The position numbers and the translations under genes were made by a program. The notes below the pieces were generated by a model. It was not told the origin of the DNA. It was given only the letters and a program-made list of their open reading frames with translations, and did no database searches. A DNA stretch of 64,000 nucleotides from Prescottella equi (GTDB taxonomy: Bacteria; Actinomycetota; Actinomycetes; Mycobacteriales; Mycobacteriaceae): assembly GCF_002094305.1 (NCBI RefSeq), contig NZ_LWTX01000001.1:310001-374000 (forward strand), in the 5' to 3' direction. This document shows positions 62,903 through 64,000 of the stretch, piece after piece (the stretch's first letter is position 1; every line of letters begins with the position of its first letter).

Positions 62903-63172
62903 ATGCAGACTTTCATCGAGCGTGGCGAAGTCATCGCCCTCGACTGCTCCCACCAGGACACGATTCTGTTCTACGACCCCAGTTACGGCCCGTACGAGAA
63001 GTGCGTGGAGTGCGAGGTCATCCTCGACGAGGAGGACGCGCTGGCCGACAACGATCTGACGGACGAAGAGGTGGTCGCCGACGCGGGCGTGTGGGTGGCG
63101 ATCTGGCTGTCCGCGCTGGCGTGGACTGCTGTCGTCGGCCTGGGCCTGGTGTGGTGGGCGGTGACGGCATGA
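62903..63172 (+). CDS. Small prophage protein with CxxC and C-terminal membrane helix (89 aa)
   Basis: An 89-residue protein: a C-V-E-C pair near residue 36, a very acidic middle (D-E-E-D-A-L-A-D-N-D), and one C-terminal membrane helix (about 67-87). Not recognised. Its frame is open back to an ATG at 62672, but the promoter and SD lie inside that stretch, so the ATG at 62903 with GGAAGGAA is used. Confidence 0.6.
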   Translation: MQTFIERGEVIALDCSHQDTILFYDPSYGPYEKCVECEVILDEEDALADNDLTDEEVVADAGVWVAIWLSALAWTAVVGLGLVWWAVTA

Positions 63173-63519
63173 GGGGCATTCAGCGCGAGGCGATCGACGC
63201 CTACCTCGACGGCATCAAAGCTGGAAAGCCTGCCGACCATGGCGTGTTCGGCCTCATGCTCACTGTCAACGACCCCACACTGCGTCGGTGGCTGATCGCG
63301 GTCCGCCTCCACGAGCGCATCACCGAGCACCGGGCCGCGACCGCCGAGCTGGTCACCAACGACAACCCCGTCCAGGACACCGTAGTCGACGTCCTCCGGT
63401 ACCGCGTCGAAGACCGCATCCGCTACGCGACCGTGCGCCTCGCCATCGACGGCGACCTCGACGACGTCATGTGCGTCGAAATGCCGCTCCACGACCTCGA
63501 AATCAGGAGGGCCGCATGA
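63169..63519 (+). CDS. Prophage hypothetical protein (116 aa)
   Basis: A 116-residue soluble protein with an N-terminal helical part (R-E-A-I-D-A-Y-L-D-G-I-K-A-G, R-W-L-I-A-V-R-L-H-E-R) and a beta-rich end. Not recognised. ATGA overlaps on both sides. Confidence 0.55.
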   Translation: MRGIQREAIDAYLDGIKAGKPADHGVFGLMLTVNDPTLRRWLIAVRLHERITEHRAATAELVTNDNPVQDTVVDVLRYRVEDRIRYATVRLAIDGDLDDVMCVEMPLHDLEIRRAA

Positions 63520-63638
63520 GCTTCGAACGCCACCTGCAGGTCCAGCTGGACCGTCTCGGCCGTGACGACCGCGACCTCGACGACGACACCACCGACCACG
63601 ACTACGACCGCTACACGGACGGGGAGTACGCGCTGTGA
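63516..63638 (+). CDS. Small acidic prophage protein (40 aa)
   Basis: A 40-residue protein, strongly Asp-rich in its second half (R-D-L-D-D-D-T-T-D-H-D-Y-D). SD AGGAGG lies six bases before the ATG. Acidic phage micropeptides often mimic DNA, but nothing proves that here. Confidence 0.5.
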   Translation: MSFERHLQVQLDRLGRDDRDLDDDTTDHDYDRYTDGEYAL

Positions 63639-63997
63639 GCAACCCCAACAAGGCCAAGGGTGACCGCGCCGAACGCGCCGTGCGTGACTACCTCCGCGCC
63701 AACGGCTTCCCCCACTGCGAACGCACCCGCGCCGGATACACCCGCGACGCCGGCGACCTCCATCCCGCACCCGGATTGACTGTGCAGGTGAAGGACCGCG
63801 CCCAGTACGCGTGGCGCGAGTGGCTGCGGCAGCTCGACGAGCAGCGCGACGAAGCCAAAGCCGATCACGCCGTGCTCGTCGTCAAGCGTCGGAACCTCGG
63901 CGATCCGGGGCAGTGGCTCGCCGTCATGCCCCTCGCCGCGATTGCCCGCCTGCTGCGCGATGCCGGCTACGGCGACGTGCTCGAGGAGGTGGCCTGA
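63635..63997 (+). CDS. PD-(D/E)xK nuclease (Holliday-junction resolvase-like)
   Basis: A 120-residue nuclease of the Hjc/VRR-like PD-(D/E)xK type. Its motif residues are E13 (G-D-R-A-E-R), D41 (D-A-G-D-L) and Q51-x-K53 (T-V-Q-V-K), the metal site of junction resolvases. It probably resolves phage recombination or replication intermediates. The GTG start overlaps the previous stop (GTGA). Its own TGA overlaps an ATG at 63997 that opens the next gene, cut by the window edge after GAGGAGG. Confidence 0.75.
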   Translation: MSNPNKAKGDRAERAVRDYLRANGFPHCERTRAGYTRDAGDLHPAPGLTVQVKDRAQYAWREWLRQLDEQRDEAKADHAVLVVKRRNLGDPGQWLAVMPLAAIARLLRDAGYGDVLEEVA

Positions 63998-64000
63998 TGC

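Larger units (their letters stand above)
54700..64000. mobile_element. Temperate phage (prophage) integrated at ssrA, left part
   Basis: A tyrosine integrase begins right after the tmRNA gene. It is followed by a lipoprotein, an unknown gene, a repressor/Cro-like switch and a single overlapping early operon for recombination and replication, typical of actinobacteriophages. No structural gene is in the window, and the right attachment site must lie beyond base 64000. The left boundary is set approximately at the ssrA 3' end; the exact att core cannot be fixed without the other end. Confidence 0.88.

Overview
The window is chromosomal DNA of a high-GC, mycolic-acid-containing actinobacterium, most likely a Rhodococcus (or Prescottella) species. 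It carries a mycolyltransferase, adnA-adnB, mycoredoxin, uvrD2, whiB7, an Rpf and a UPF0182 protein. Gene order follows the Mycobacterium tuberculosis blocks Rv3202c-Rv3193c (10200-32261) and Rv3105c-Rv3100c (45854-50652). The tmRNA tag reads ADSNQRDYALAA, close to mycobacterial tags. The last 9 kb are the left end of a temperate phage integrated at ssrA.

1-10 kb: a truncated CbiX-type chelatase, a thioesterase-like protein, a complete R2-like ligand-binding oxidase, a YhgE-like coiled membrane protein, rsgA with a GNAT gene and a tiny leader ORF, a secreted mycolyltransferase, and a minus-strand operon of an alpha/beta hydrolase, an alkyltransferase-like protein and a MobA-MoeA fusion.

10-33 kb: genome maintenance and stress. 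AdnA-AdnB (double-strand-break resection), a K+-channel/TrkA protein, NudC, mycoredoxin and UvrD2 are followed by whiB7 with its WhiB7-type promoter, WNA-containing upstream ORF and attenuator. Then come an ABC1 kinase, a ThiF-like protein, two zincin-like proteins (one apparently dead), a PDZ-Lon protease, a PPA1309-type protein, the UPF0182 protein and an Rpf. An initiator tRNA follows.

33-54 kb: an acyl-CoA synthetase, a three-gene membrane cluster with a PepSY protein, the FadE23/FadE24 acyl-CoA dehydrogenase pair behind a palindromic operator, a two-component system, a DUF4153-like membrane protein, hisN, then prfB-mscS-(Rv3103c-like)-ftsE-ftsX-smpB. Two secreted hydrolases separate smpB from ssrA, so both trans-translation partners lie within 4.5 kb.

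54.7-64 kb: prophage. A tyrosine integrase beside the tmRNA 3' end is followed by a lipoprotein and an unknown gene in the spot where phage accessory (moron) genes sit. A divergent repressor/Cro-like switch with repeated operator motifs comes next. Then a tightly overlapping early operon encodes a YqaJ exonuclease, an HNH endonuclease, RecT, a replication initiator-like protein with an origin-like repeat cluster inside its gene, a putative helicase loader and a PD-(D/E)XK nuclease. A second promoter at 62826 has the same boxes, spacing and operator motif as the switch promoter, and two genes share a repeated hairpin-plus-SD leader. The right end of the element lies outside the window.

Long perfect palindromes recur between convergent genes, and one palindromic intergenic repeat occurs twice (41156 and 44884).
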